Assembly: GCA_946405675.1 (NCBI GenBank)
Contig: CAMJIC010000106.1
Span: 1-8,419, forward strand
Origin: an uncultured Clostridia bacterium
GTDB lineage: Bacteria > Bacillota > Clostridia > Lachnospirales > Lachnospiraceae
Direction of reading: 5' to 3'
Length of the DNA stretch: 8,419 bases
A program made the translations under genes and the position numbers. This document shows positions 1 to 6,484 of the stretch, piece by piece; positions within the stretch are counted from its first letter, which is position 1, and each line of letters opens with the position of its first letter. The notes under the pieces are model-generated. The model did not search any database and was not told where the DNA came from. It worked only from the letters and a program-made list of their open reading frames with translations.

Positions 1-2517
1 GAGGGATACGATCCTCCTGTTGAAGGATCTCAGGTCATCCATCGTTTTGGGCTCATTTTTCAGGTTCCCGTTCTTATCGTACTTTGGAACCGTCAGGAAC
101 TGGTTGTTGCCCAGGGGCTGGATCTCCAGGTAATCGTAATAATCCACCAGCTTCTTCAGTTCCCGCTCCGAAGCGCCGCGCTCAATCGCCTGGAACAATT
201 CCCCGGCCTCGCAGGCGGAGCCGATGATCAGCCCGTCCCTGTGCGCGCTCAAAAAGCTTCTTGGGAGAAGCGGCCTGCCGCCGTACATATACTTCAGGTG
301 GGATTCCGAGACACACCGGTACAGGTTGACCCTTCCCTCCTCATTCTTCGCAAGCAGGATGATATGGTAGTAGTGCAGATGGCGGATCTGCTCCTGTGTC
401 GGCCTGCAGCTTTCATTGATCTGTCCCAGCATCTGAAGGCCGCGGTCTGACAGCATGGACAGAAACTTCAGGAAGATCCCTGCCGTGCACTCCGCGTCAT
501 CCACTGCCCGGTGATGATGCCCCAGGGAAACATTCAGTGCCTTCGCCACCTGGTCAAGCTTGAACCTGGCCAGGTTCGGAAGAAGGTTCCGGGCCAATGT
601 CATGGTGTCCACCGTGGTGAAATCATGTTCGATCCCCAGGCGCTCGCAGTTTTCTTCGATAAAGCTGATGTCAAAGGTCACATTGTGCCCCACCATCGGG
701 GCTCCCTCACAAAATTCCAAAAAACGGGGAAGCACCTTCTCGATGGGCTCCGCGTCCATAACCATGGCATCATTGATGGAGGTCAGCTGTTCAATGCGGA
801 AAGGAATCGGCCTTTGGGGATTCACAAACTCCGAGAACCGGTCCGTGATCTTCCCGTCCGTGATCTTCACAGCCCCGATCTCAATGATCCGGTCCGACAC
901 GGGAGAAAATCCGGTCGTTTCGAGGTCGAAAACGATAAACGTCCCGGAAAACAGCTGGCCGTCCTTCACGCCGGTCACTGCCTGGACTTCATCGTCCACC
1001 AGGTAAGCCTCGCAGCCATAGATCACCTTAAAATCAGAATCCTTCGGGACGGCATGCCAGGCATCCGGCAGAGCCTGCACACCGCCATGGTCGGTGATGG
1101 CAATGGCGCTGTGCCCCCAGCCGATGGCTGTGCGGATGATCGATCCCACATCAGCGACCGCATCCATTTTGCTCATCTTGGTATGGCAATGAAGCTCCAC
1201 GCGCTTTACGGGAGCCGTATCCATTCTGTGTGGCCTGAAGTCCGCGATCTTCTTCATGCCTGACACGCTGCTGATGGCAATGTCACTGTCAAACCGATCG
1301 ATGGACGCGCTGCCGCGGATCTTCAGGAACATGTCTTTCTTCACCCCGGACAGAAATTCCGGCGACTGCGCCGTATCCAGGAACAGCTTGACGCTGATGG
1401 TATCCGTGTCATCGGTGACATTCATCAGGACAATCGTCAGATCCTTCCCCGCCCTGGTATGGATATCCCTTGTCTCAAGAGAAAGGACCTGCCCCCGGAT
1501 CACCACGGTTCCGATCGCATCCGTAATGGAGGAGATCGGCATCGCATCCTCCTGGAAATCCCTTCCGTAGACGACATCCGGGTTGGAGGACTGGATCAGC
1601 TCACGCTCCCTCATGCTGCCTTTTCCACGCTTGGAATAGCGTTTCTTTTCTCTTGCAGCCGGGCTCTGTGCCCCTGCAGCATGTTCCACTGTGCCCTGCT
1701 TCTTTGCGGCCGCCTCCTGCCCGGCAGGTGCGCCGGCATATGCGGCATTTTGAGACCCATGCGCAGCATTCTGCGCTTCAGGTATCATGTTTTGCGCTTC
1801 CGGTACCATGCTTTGCGCCCCGGGTCCCTCCCCGGACTCTGCTGACGTTTTCATGGACAGCGTGGCTTGTTGCCCGGATTCTTCGGATTGCTTTCCAGGC
1901 GAAAGGGAAGATTCCGAAGCGGCCTGCCCGGAGCCTTCCGGGGAGATGGGTTCCTGTGCCCATGGCACATAGCTCTCTTCCTGAGGGTACGACAAAGCTT
2001 CCGCAGGATCCTTCCCCCGGAAATGAATGGTGCATTTGAAGTCCAGTCCGAACCGCTCCGTAAAGATCTTGTCCAGGATCCGTTTGAGTTCATCCGCATA
2101 GGACCTGGAAACCAGGCTGTCCTCAACGGCTACGCAGCAGGTATCCTCATCGGAAAACCGGATCTCCGCCCCCTTGAACATCGTATAGATGCATTTCTGA
2201 TAGGAACGCAGCTCATACAGGATCGATGGCCTGTAGATCTTCATCAGATTCTTCGGTGTATACTGCCTGGACAGATGAAAATGCTCAATGATCGTTGTCT
2301 TGAGCCCATGGCCGGAGGCAAACTCATCGTCAAAGGTCTGCTCAATGCGTGCAATGTCCTTTTTCCCGATCAGACGGTCCGCCTCCAGATAGATCTTCAG
2401 TTTTTCATCCTTTTCACTGACGGCAACCTTCGTCACGGTAGTATGCTCGAGCAGGCTTCCCAGCTCTTCATCCTCCAAAGCGACCGTCGGGAAAGCATCA
2501 TAAAAAGTTTTTGTCAT
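1..2517 (-). CDS. polC: DNA polymerase III PolC-type alpha subunit, 5' part (C-terminal polymerase core outside window)
   Basis: This is the replicative DNA polymerase of Firmicutes, with built-in 3'-5' proofreading. The frame is open from an ATG at 2517 to the left edge, giving 839 residues; family members usually exceed 1,400, so the palm, fingers and C-terminal parts lie outside. An AGGA 5 nt before the ATG supports the start. Visible domains: N-terminal region (about 1-175); a low-complexity Ala/Gln/Glu/Ser-rich linker (about 176-295); an OB-fold (about 315-430); a PHP domain starting at VELHCHTKMSKMDA (440-453) and continuing through AITDHG (473-478) and GCEAYL (501-506); a DEDDh exonuclease inserted into PHP with FDLETTG (530-536; D531, E533), HNVTFD and HHRAVDDAE (H669, D674); then the rest of PHP (for example ACEAGELF). 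The proofreading residues look intact. The linker appears longer than in Bacillus subtilis PolC, placing the exonuclease motifs about 106 residues later than I recall for that protein. The gene follows ispG across a palindromic spacer. Confidence 0.97.
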   Translation of the reverse strand, partial: MTKTFYDAFPTVALEDEELGSLLEHTTVTKVAVSEKDEKLKIYLEADRLIGKKDIARIEQTFDDEFASGHGLKTTIIEHFHLSRQYTPKNLMKIYRPSILYELRSYQKCIYTMFKGAEIRFSDEDTCCVAVEDSLVSRSYADELKRILDKIFTERFGLDFKCTIHFRGKDPAEALSYPQEESYVPWAQEPISPEGSGQAASESSLSPGKQSEESGQQATLSMKTSAESGEGPGAQSMVPEAQNMIPEAQNAAHGSQNAAYAGAPAGQEAAAKKQGTVEHAAGAQSPAAREKKRYSKRGKGSMRERELIQSSNPDVVYGRDFQEDAMPISSITDAIGTVVIRGQVLSLETRDIHTRAGKDLTIVLMNVTDDTDTISVKLFLDTAQSPEFLSGVKKDMFLKIRGSASIDRFDSDIAISSVSGMKKIADFRPHRMDTAPVKRVELHCHTKMSKMDAVADVGSIIRTAIGWGHSAIAITDHGGVQALPDAWHAVPKDSDFKVIYGCEAYLVDDEVQAVTGVKDGQLFSGTFIVFDLETTGFSPVSDRIIEIGAVKITDGKITDRFSEFVNPQRPIPFRIEQLTSINDAMVMDAEPIEKVLPRFLEFCEGAPMVGHNVTFDISFIEENCERLGIEHDFTTVDTMTLARNLLPNLARFKLDQVAKALNVSLGHHHRAVDDAECTAGIFLKFLSMLSDRGLQMLGQINESCRPTQEQIRHLHYYHIILLAKNEEGRVNLYRCVSESHLKYMYGGRPLLPRSFLSAHRDGLIIGSACEAGELFQAIERGASERELKKLVDYYDYLEIQPLGNNQFLTVPKYDKNGNLKNEPKTMDDLRSFNRRIVSL
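1771..1833 (-). repeat. Three 21-bp tandem units in the polC linker
   Basis: Three in-frame 21-bp units lie at about 1771-1791, 1792-1812 and 1813-1833; the first two are nearly identical and the third has diverged. They encode heptads of the type (A/G)AQ(N/S)M(I/V)PE near residues 229-249 of PolC. More degenerate AQN/SQN-A-A units follow on the C-terminal side. The length is a multiple of three, so changes in copy number would lengthen or shorten the linker without breaking the frame. This lies in a region between domains with no expected catalytic role. Confidence 0.7.
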
Positions 2518-2546
2518 ATCAGTCCTGCCGTTCCAAGTCACACCCC

Positions 2547-2752
2547 GCCAGCGGACTGGCCTGTGGGTGTACCCCCTCCTTCATCCAAAACCCGCTTCGC
2601 CAGGCTAACTGGTAACTCCGACTAAGCGGCCGGGGCATTCAGCGAACGATTTCTTCATACCCCGGCCGCTAAGTCTACGTAACCAGTGGATCCCGTCTCG
2701 CTCCTGTTAAATGGATTCAGGAGGGGGTACACCCACAGGCCTGCCCGCTGGC
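2547..2752. repeat. Long imperfect palindrome (MITE-like or structured RNA element) between ispG and polC
   Basis: Almost the whole ispG-polC spacer is one inverted repeat of about 206 bp. The outer arms, 2547-2580 and 2719-2752, match at 32 of 34 positions. A middle segment at 2608-2616 pairs with 2679-2687 (8 of 9), and an inner GC-rich segment at 2620-2635 pairs with 2660-2675 (15 of 16), leaving a loop at 2636-2659. Looser matches join these blocks, and all centre near 2648-2650. A transcript would fold into a long bulged hairpin. No transposase and no clear target-site duplication is visible. The U-tract of an ordinary intrinsic terminator is absent. The right arm lies inside the ispG reading frame. 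It could be a miniature inverted-repeat element, a dispersed intergenic repeat or a cis-acting RNA; the sequence alone does not decide. Confidence 0.85.
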
Positions 2753-3826
2753 AGAGATGTGGCTTGCAACGTCCTGCCAGGAATCCAGTTCCGCTTTTAA
2801 TGTCGCGAGGATCTGGTCTTCCGGAACCTTCCGGATGACCTCCCCGTGGCGGATCAGCAAGCCCTCACCGATCCCGCCGGCAATCCCCAGATCCGCCTCC
2901 CTGGCCTCTCCGGGTCCGTTGACGACGCATCCCATGACCGCCACCTTGATCTCCAGCGGATAGTCCCGGACCATTTCTTCCACCTTTGACGCCAGGCTGA
3001 TCAGGTCGATCTGAGTCCTCCCGCAGGTCGGGCAGGAAACCACTTCGATCCCGCCCTTGCGAAGGCCCAGCGTCCTCAGGATCAGCTTTGCGCTCCGGAT
3101 CTCTTCCGCCGGATCTCCTGTCAGAGAAACACGTATGGTATCCCCGATCCCCTTTGAAAGGATCAGTGCAAGGCCGATGGCGGATTTGATATTTCCGGAG
3201 TAGACCGTTCCCGCCTCTGTGATTCCCACATGAAGCGGATAGTCGCTTTTCCCGGCAAACCGCTCATAAGCCTCGGCGCACATCAGGACATCAGAGGACT
3301 TGATGGAAACGACCAGATTGTCATATCCCATCTCCTCGATCCGGCGGCACTTCTCCAGCGCGCTTTCCACAAGGCCTTCCGCCGTCACGCCGCCGTACTT
3401 CTTCAGAAGCTCCTTCTCCAGCGAACCCGAGTTGACGCCGACGCGGATCGGGATGTTCCGCTGCCTTGCCGCATCCACGACCGCGCGCACCCGCTCGTCG
3501 GACCCGATATTCCCCGGATTGATGCGGATCTTGTCTGCGCCGTTTTCGATGGCCGCGATGGCAAGCCGGTAATCAAAGTGAATGTCCGCAACAAGCGGGA
3601 TATGGATCCTCTCACGGATCCTGGAAAGCGCCTTTGCCGCTTCCATATTCGGAACCGTGCAGCGGACCAGCTCGCAGCCTGCCCTTTCCAGGCGCAGAAT
3701 CTGCTCCGTAGTCGCCTCCACATCTTCGGTTCTTGTATTCGTCATGGACTGGATCAGAACCGGATGGCCGCCTCCGATCTTCCTGTCACCGATCGTCACT
3801 GTTTTTGTCTGCGCTCTTGTAACCAT
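2717..3826 (-). CDS. ispG: 4-hydroxy-3-methylbut-2-en-1-yl diphosphate synthase (IspG/GcpE)
   Basis: IspG is a cytosolic [4Fe-4S] enzyme of the MEP isoprenoid pathway that reductively converts 2-C-methyl-D-erythritol 2,4-cyclodiphosphate to HMBPP. The 369-residue product has the compact bacterial layout. An N-terminal TIM barrel carries GGHPVLIQSMTNT (about 19-31), LVADIHFDYRLA (78-89), KIRINPGNIG (99-108) and RVGVNSGSLE (128-137). A C-terminal Fe-S domain carries SCPTCGRTQID (C265, C268) and GCVVNGPGEA (C300, E307), which are the three cluster-ligand cysteines and the conserved glutamate. The start at 3826 has AGGAG 5 nt upstream. The last 11 codons (A359-S369) and the TGA fall inside the right arm of the spacer palindrome. 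The resulting tail, ending GQACGCTPS with a C-x-C, extends beyond where the conserved domain should stop and is probably not native. The enzyme core looks intact. It lies downstream of ppk1 and upstream of polC. Confidence 0.97.
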   Translation of the reverse strand: MVTRAQTKTVTIGDRKIGGGHPVLIQSMTNTRTEDVEATTEQILRLERAGCELVRCTVPNMEAAKALSRIRERIHIPLVADIHFDYRLAIAAIENGADKIRINPGNIGSDERVRAVVDAARQRNIPIRVGVNSGSLEKELLKKYGGVTAEGLVESALEKCRRIEEMGYDNLVVSIKSSDVLMCAEAYERFAGKSDYPLHVGITEAGTVYSGNIKSAIGLALILSKGIGDTIRVSLTGDPAEEIRSAKLILRTLGLRKGGIEVVSCPTCGRTQIDLISLASKVEEMVRDYPLEIKVAVMGCVVNGPGEAREADLGIAGGIGEGLLIRHGEVIRKVPEDQILATLKAELDSWQDVASHISASGQACGCTPS

Positions 3827-3831
3827 ACATT

Positions 3832-3836
3832 CTCCT
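3832..3836 (-). promoter_or_regulatory. Ribosome binding site of ispG
   Basis: AGGAG on the minus strand sits 5 nt before the ATG at 3826 and fixes that start. A second near-identical AGGAGAATG(C/T)ATG arrangement lies about 54 nt upstream, in front of a 12-codon frame. Confidence 0.75.
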
Positions 3837-3841
3837 ATGAT

Positions 3842-3880
3842 TCACATGGTTATCGTGCAAAATGACTCCTGCAAGGTCAT
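3842..3880 (-). CDS. Possible 12-residue leader peptide upstream of ispG
   Basis: A short frame, MTLQESFCTITM followed by TGA, lies entirely in the ppk1-ispG spacer and ends 15 nt before the ispG ATG. It has an AGGAG 5 nt before its ATG, in a context almost identical to the ispG ribosome binding site (AGGAGAATGCATG against AGGAGAATGTATG). The peptide has no run of a single amino acid of the kind expected for classical attenuation, and no function can be assigned. The frame may be a by-product of a small local duplication of the start region. Its translation is inferred only from the ribosome binding site. Confidence 0.25.
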   Translation of the reverse strand: MTLQESFCTITM

Positions 3881-3912
3881 GCATTCTCCTGCAATCCTGT
3901 ATCCTGAAGGAT

Positions 3913-3968
3913 CTGTCGATGAATAACTTGAAAATCCTGCGCAATCTGCACAAGTTATTCATCGACAG
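3913..3968. repeat. Perfect 18-bp inverted repeat overlapping the ppk1 stop codon
   Basis: The arms at 3913-3930 (CTGTCGATGAATAACTTG) and 3951-3968 are exact reverse complements separated by a 20-nt loop. The upstream arm in the transcript contains the last codons of ppk1 and its TAA. The stem is only moderately GC-rich and no U-run follows it, so it does not look like a standard intrinsic terminator. It could be an mRNA-stabilising or processing hairpin at the 3' end of ppk1, or a protein-binding site. A weak second hairpin (ATCCT-TC-AGGAT) lies just downstream in the transcript, at 3901-3912. Confidence 0.8.
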
Positions 3969-6369
3969 CTCCTGAATGCTGCGCCGGCTGGAATGTCCTG
4001 CTTCTGATCGGGTCATGAAGGTTAACACTCGCTTCCAAAGCTTCCTGCATCAGGGTCGCCTGGGCGCCAATGCTTGCCTTCCCTCTCCGGTCTACCTTTT
4101 CATAAGTGTTGTCGCTCCTGAGGATATGCGCCTTGAGGGTGTCAGCCATCTGCACATCCAGGATATGGCATGCCTTTTCCCTGCACAGCGGATCCTCCAG
4201 CGGGAACAGGATCTCCACACGGCGGTCCAGGTTGCGCGGCATCCAGTCGGCAGAGGCCATGTAGACCTCTTCCCGCCCGCCATTGGCAAAGCGGAAGATC
4301 CTGGCATGTTCCAGGAATGTGCCGACGATGGAGCGCACCGTAATATTCTCTGATACTCCCGGAATGCCCACCCGGAGGCAGCAGATCCCCCGGATGATCA
4401 GGTCGATCTTCACACCTGCAGCAGAGGCTTCATAGAGCTTTGCGATAATATCCCTGTCGCACAGGGAATTCATCTTCGCGGTAATGTGGGCAGGTTCATT
4501 TTCCCGGGCGTGGCCGATCTCCCTGTCGATCAGCATCATAAAGGCATCCCGCAGCCAGATCGGCGCCAGGTGAAGCCGGTTCCAGCGCTTCGGCTCACTG
4601 TAGCCGGACAGCATGTTAAAGACAGCGGTCGCGTCCTCGCCGAAGGGCTCCCTGCAGGTCATGATCCCGCAGTCCGTATAGAGCTTTGCAGTGGAATCGT
4701 TGTAGTTGCCTGTTGCCAGGTGGACATAACGGCGGATGCCGTCCTCTTCCCGTCTTACCACAAGAGCGATCTTGCTGTGGGTCTTCAGCCCCACCAGGCC
4801 GTAGATCACATGGCAGCCTGCCTTCTCCAGCATCTCCGCCCACTGGATGTTGTTCTCCTCATCAAAGCGGGCCTTCAGCTCCACCAGCGCTGTGACCTGC
4901 TTCCCGTTTTCGGCAGCATGTGCCAGAGCAGCAACGATCGGCGAATGGCCGGATACACGGTAGAGGGTGATTTTGATCGCGAGGACATCCGGATCCGTGG
5001 ACGCGTTCCGGATCAGGTCCACCACAGGGTCAAAGGTCTGGTACGGATGGGAGAGGAAAATGTCTCCCTTGCGGATCACGGAAAACAGATCCATGCCTTC
5101 ATTCTGCTGAAGGACAGGATTGGGCTGCGGCGTCCAAGGCTTGTCCTTGAGCCTGTCTGAACCCGGCAGGGAGTAAAGCTTCATCAGGTAGGTCAGATCC
5201 AGCGGTCCCTGGATCGGATACATCTCAGAATCGCTGACATTGAATTCACGGCGCAGAATCTTCAAAAGCTTGGGATCCATGGAATCCTCATATTCAAACC
5301 GGATGACCTCGCCCCACTGACGCTGCTTGAGCTTGCTCTGGATCTCCTCCAGAAGATCATCCGAATCATCCTCATCCAGCGTCATATCCGCATTCCTGGT
5401 AATCCGGTAAGCATGGGCACAGACCACATCGTATCCGGAAAACAGGCTGTCCAGGTTCATCCTTATCAGATCCTCCAGCAGGACGCCTGCCATATTGCCT
5501 TCATCCTCCTCCGGGATCCGCACCACCCGGGGCAGGACAGTCGGCACCTGAACCGTCGCAAACATCGTCCCCTTTTTGAGGGATTTATCCTTGGAGATCT
5601 TGTCCGCAATCTTCTCCCCGTTTTTCTGCAGGTTCTTGATAAACGTCATGCCCTCTGAATTCTTCTCCCCTTCCCCCTTACGCCTGGAGATGAGGGCACC
5701 GATATTCAGCGATTTGTTCCGGATCAGGGGGAATGGCCTGGAGGCATCCACCGCAGTCGGCGTCAGGACCGGATATACGGTCTCTTCAAAATAAGTCTTC
5801 AGGTAGGATCTTTGCTTCTCATTGAGCAGATCCGGATTGATGACCAGGTCATAGCCCTCATTCCGAAGCGCCGGGATCAATGAGCGGGAAAGGGTCGAAT
5901 ACTGGCGCTCGATCAGTTCATGGCACTTTTGCTCCACCTGTGCAAGCTGCTCTGAAGGTGTCAGCCCAGCCAGGTCAGGCTTCGTTACCTTCGCATGGAC
6001 CATATCCATCAAGGATGCCACCCTGACCATAAAGAACTCATCCAGGTTGGACGCAGTAATCGAAAGGAATTTCAGCCGCTCAAACAGCGGATTGGTCTTA
6101 TCCCGCGCCTCATCCAGGATCCTGTAGTTAAAATCAAGCCAGCTCAGCTCGCGGTTCGTGTAGAAGGCAGGGTCATAGAATTCACTCCCTTCCTGTACCT
6201 TCCAGGAAGCCTCCTGCTTCTCCTTGACATGCGCTGCGTGCTCCGCATGCTTTACACCTTCCGAATTGCCTGCCTTCTCCGGGATCGCCGCCTTTTCCAC
6301 TACGCTCTTCGGCTTCTCCGGACTCTTCCCCTTAACGCTGTTCTTTATGTCCGATGCACTCTTTGCCAT
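3955..6369 (-). CDS. ppk1: Polyphosphate kinase 1
   Basis: PPK1 reversibly transfers the gamma-phosphate of ATP onto inorganic polyphosphate. Numbered from the chosen start, the 804-residue protein has an N domain with NRELSWLDFNYRILDEA (about 72-88) and FLSITASNLDEFFMVRVA (101-118). The two phospholipase-D-like C domains contain ELKARFDEENNIQWA (497-511), GLKTHSK with the expected phosphorylated histidine (H531), HLATGNYNDSTA (550-561) and FLEHARIFRF with the second catalytic histidine (H688). The two histidines are 157 residues apart, the same as H435 and H592 of the E. coli enzyme. It is longer than E. coli PPK1 because of a 60-residue Lys/Glu/His/Ala-rich N-terminal extension and a Lys-rich insert of about 40 residues (about 228-268). 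An ATG also occurs at 6375, but AGAGGA abuts it directly and sits 6 nt from the ATG at 6369, so I prefer 6369. It lies downstream of the Ppx/GppA gene, which supports a polyphosphate-metabolism pair. Confidence 0.97.
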   Translation of the reverse strand: MAKSASDIKNSVKGKSPEKPKSVVEKAAIPEKAGNSEGVKHAEHAAHVKEKQEASWKVQEGSEFYDPAFYTNRELSWLDFNYRILDEARDKTNPLFERLKFLSITASNLDEFFMVRVASLMDMVHAKVTKPDLAGLTPSEQLAQVEQKCHELIERQYSTLSRSLIPALRNEGYDLVINPDLLNEKQRSYLKTYFEETVYPVLTPTAVDASRPFPLIRNKSLNIGALISRRKGEGEKNSEGMTFIKNLQKNGEKIADKISKDKSLKKGTMFATVQVPTVLPRVVRIPEEDEGNMAGVLLEDLIRMNLDSLFSGYDVVCAHAYRITRNADMTLDEDDSDDLLEEIQSKLKQRQWGEVIRFEYEDSMDPKLLKILRREFNVSDSEMYPIQGPLDLTYLMKLYSLPGSDRLKDKPWTPQPNPVLQQNEGMDLFSVIRKGDIFLSHPYQTFDPVVDLIRNASTDPDVLAIKITLYRVSGHSPIVAALAHAAENGKQVTALVELKARFDEENNIQWAEMLEKAGCHVIYGLVGLKTHSKIALVVRREEDGIRRYVHLATGNYNDSTAKLYTDCGIMTCREPFGEDATAVFNMLSGYSEPKRWNRLHLAPIWLRDAFMMLIDREIGHARENEPAHITAKMNSLCDRDIIAKLYEASAAGVKIDLIIRGICCLRVGIPGVSENITVRSIVGTFLEHARIFRFANGGREEVYMASADWMPRNLDRRVEILFPLEDPLCREKACHILDVQMADTLKAHILRSDNTYEKVDRRGKASIGAQATLMQEALEASVNLHDPIRSRTFQPAQHSGAVDE

Positions 6370-6375
6370 AATCAT

Positions 6376-6381
6376 TCCTCT
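6376..6381 (-). promoter_or_regulatory. Ribosome binding site deciding the ppk1 start
   Basis: AGAGGA on the minus strand is contiguous with a first ATG (6373-6375) and 6 nt from a second in-frame ATG (6367-6369). Normal spacing favours the second, giving a protein that begins MAKSASD. The rest of the gap up to the Ppx/GppA stop at 6485 holds no gene and no clear promoter. Confidence 0.65.
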
Positions 6382-6484
6382 TATTATTTCAGGTAAATCC
6401 CATGTATATGCAACGACTCAACCCCCCTGTAAAAGAGCGCTTACGTTCTAAAACATCAGGTGCAGTGAATCGTCATGTGTAAAA

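Noticed and set aside
511..1263. Plus-strand open frame of 250 codons
   Set aside because: It is antisense to the conserved PHP and exonuclease domains of polC, has a low-complexity His/Arg-rich composition and matches no recognisable family.
1867..2625. Plus-strand open frame of 252 codons
   Set aside because: It lies antisense to the N-terminal part of polC and runs into the palindrome. No domain is recognisable, and the GC-biased third positions of polC explain its length.
2547..2752. Spacer palindrome as a simple intrinsic terminator or group II intron/retron remnant
   Set aside because: There is no U-run after the stem. No domain V-like motif, reverse transcriptase or msr/msd arrangement is visible.
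3786..4028. Minus-strand 80-codon frame bridging the ppk1 end and the ispG start
   Set aside because: It overlaps both real genes in another frame, has a basic, low-information sequence, and its main body is created by the inverted repeat and spacer.
4486..5160. Plus-strand open frame of 224 codons
   Set aside because: It is antisense to the catalytic domains of ppk1, which are clearly coding on the minus strand.
6376..6484. Possible promoter for ppk1 (TTTACA and CATATA-like boxes on the minus strand)
   Set aside because: The boxes are weak, with ambiguous spacing around a G-run. Nothing distinguishes them from chance in a short operon-internal gap.
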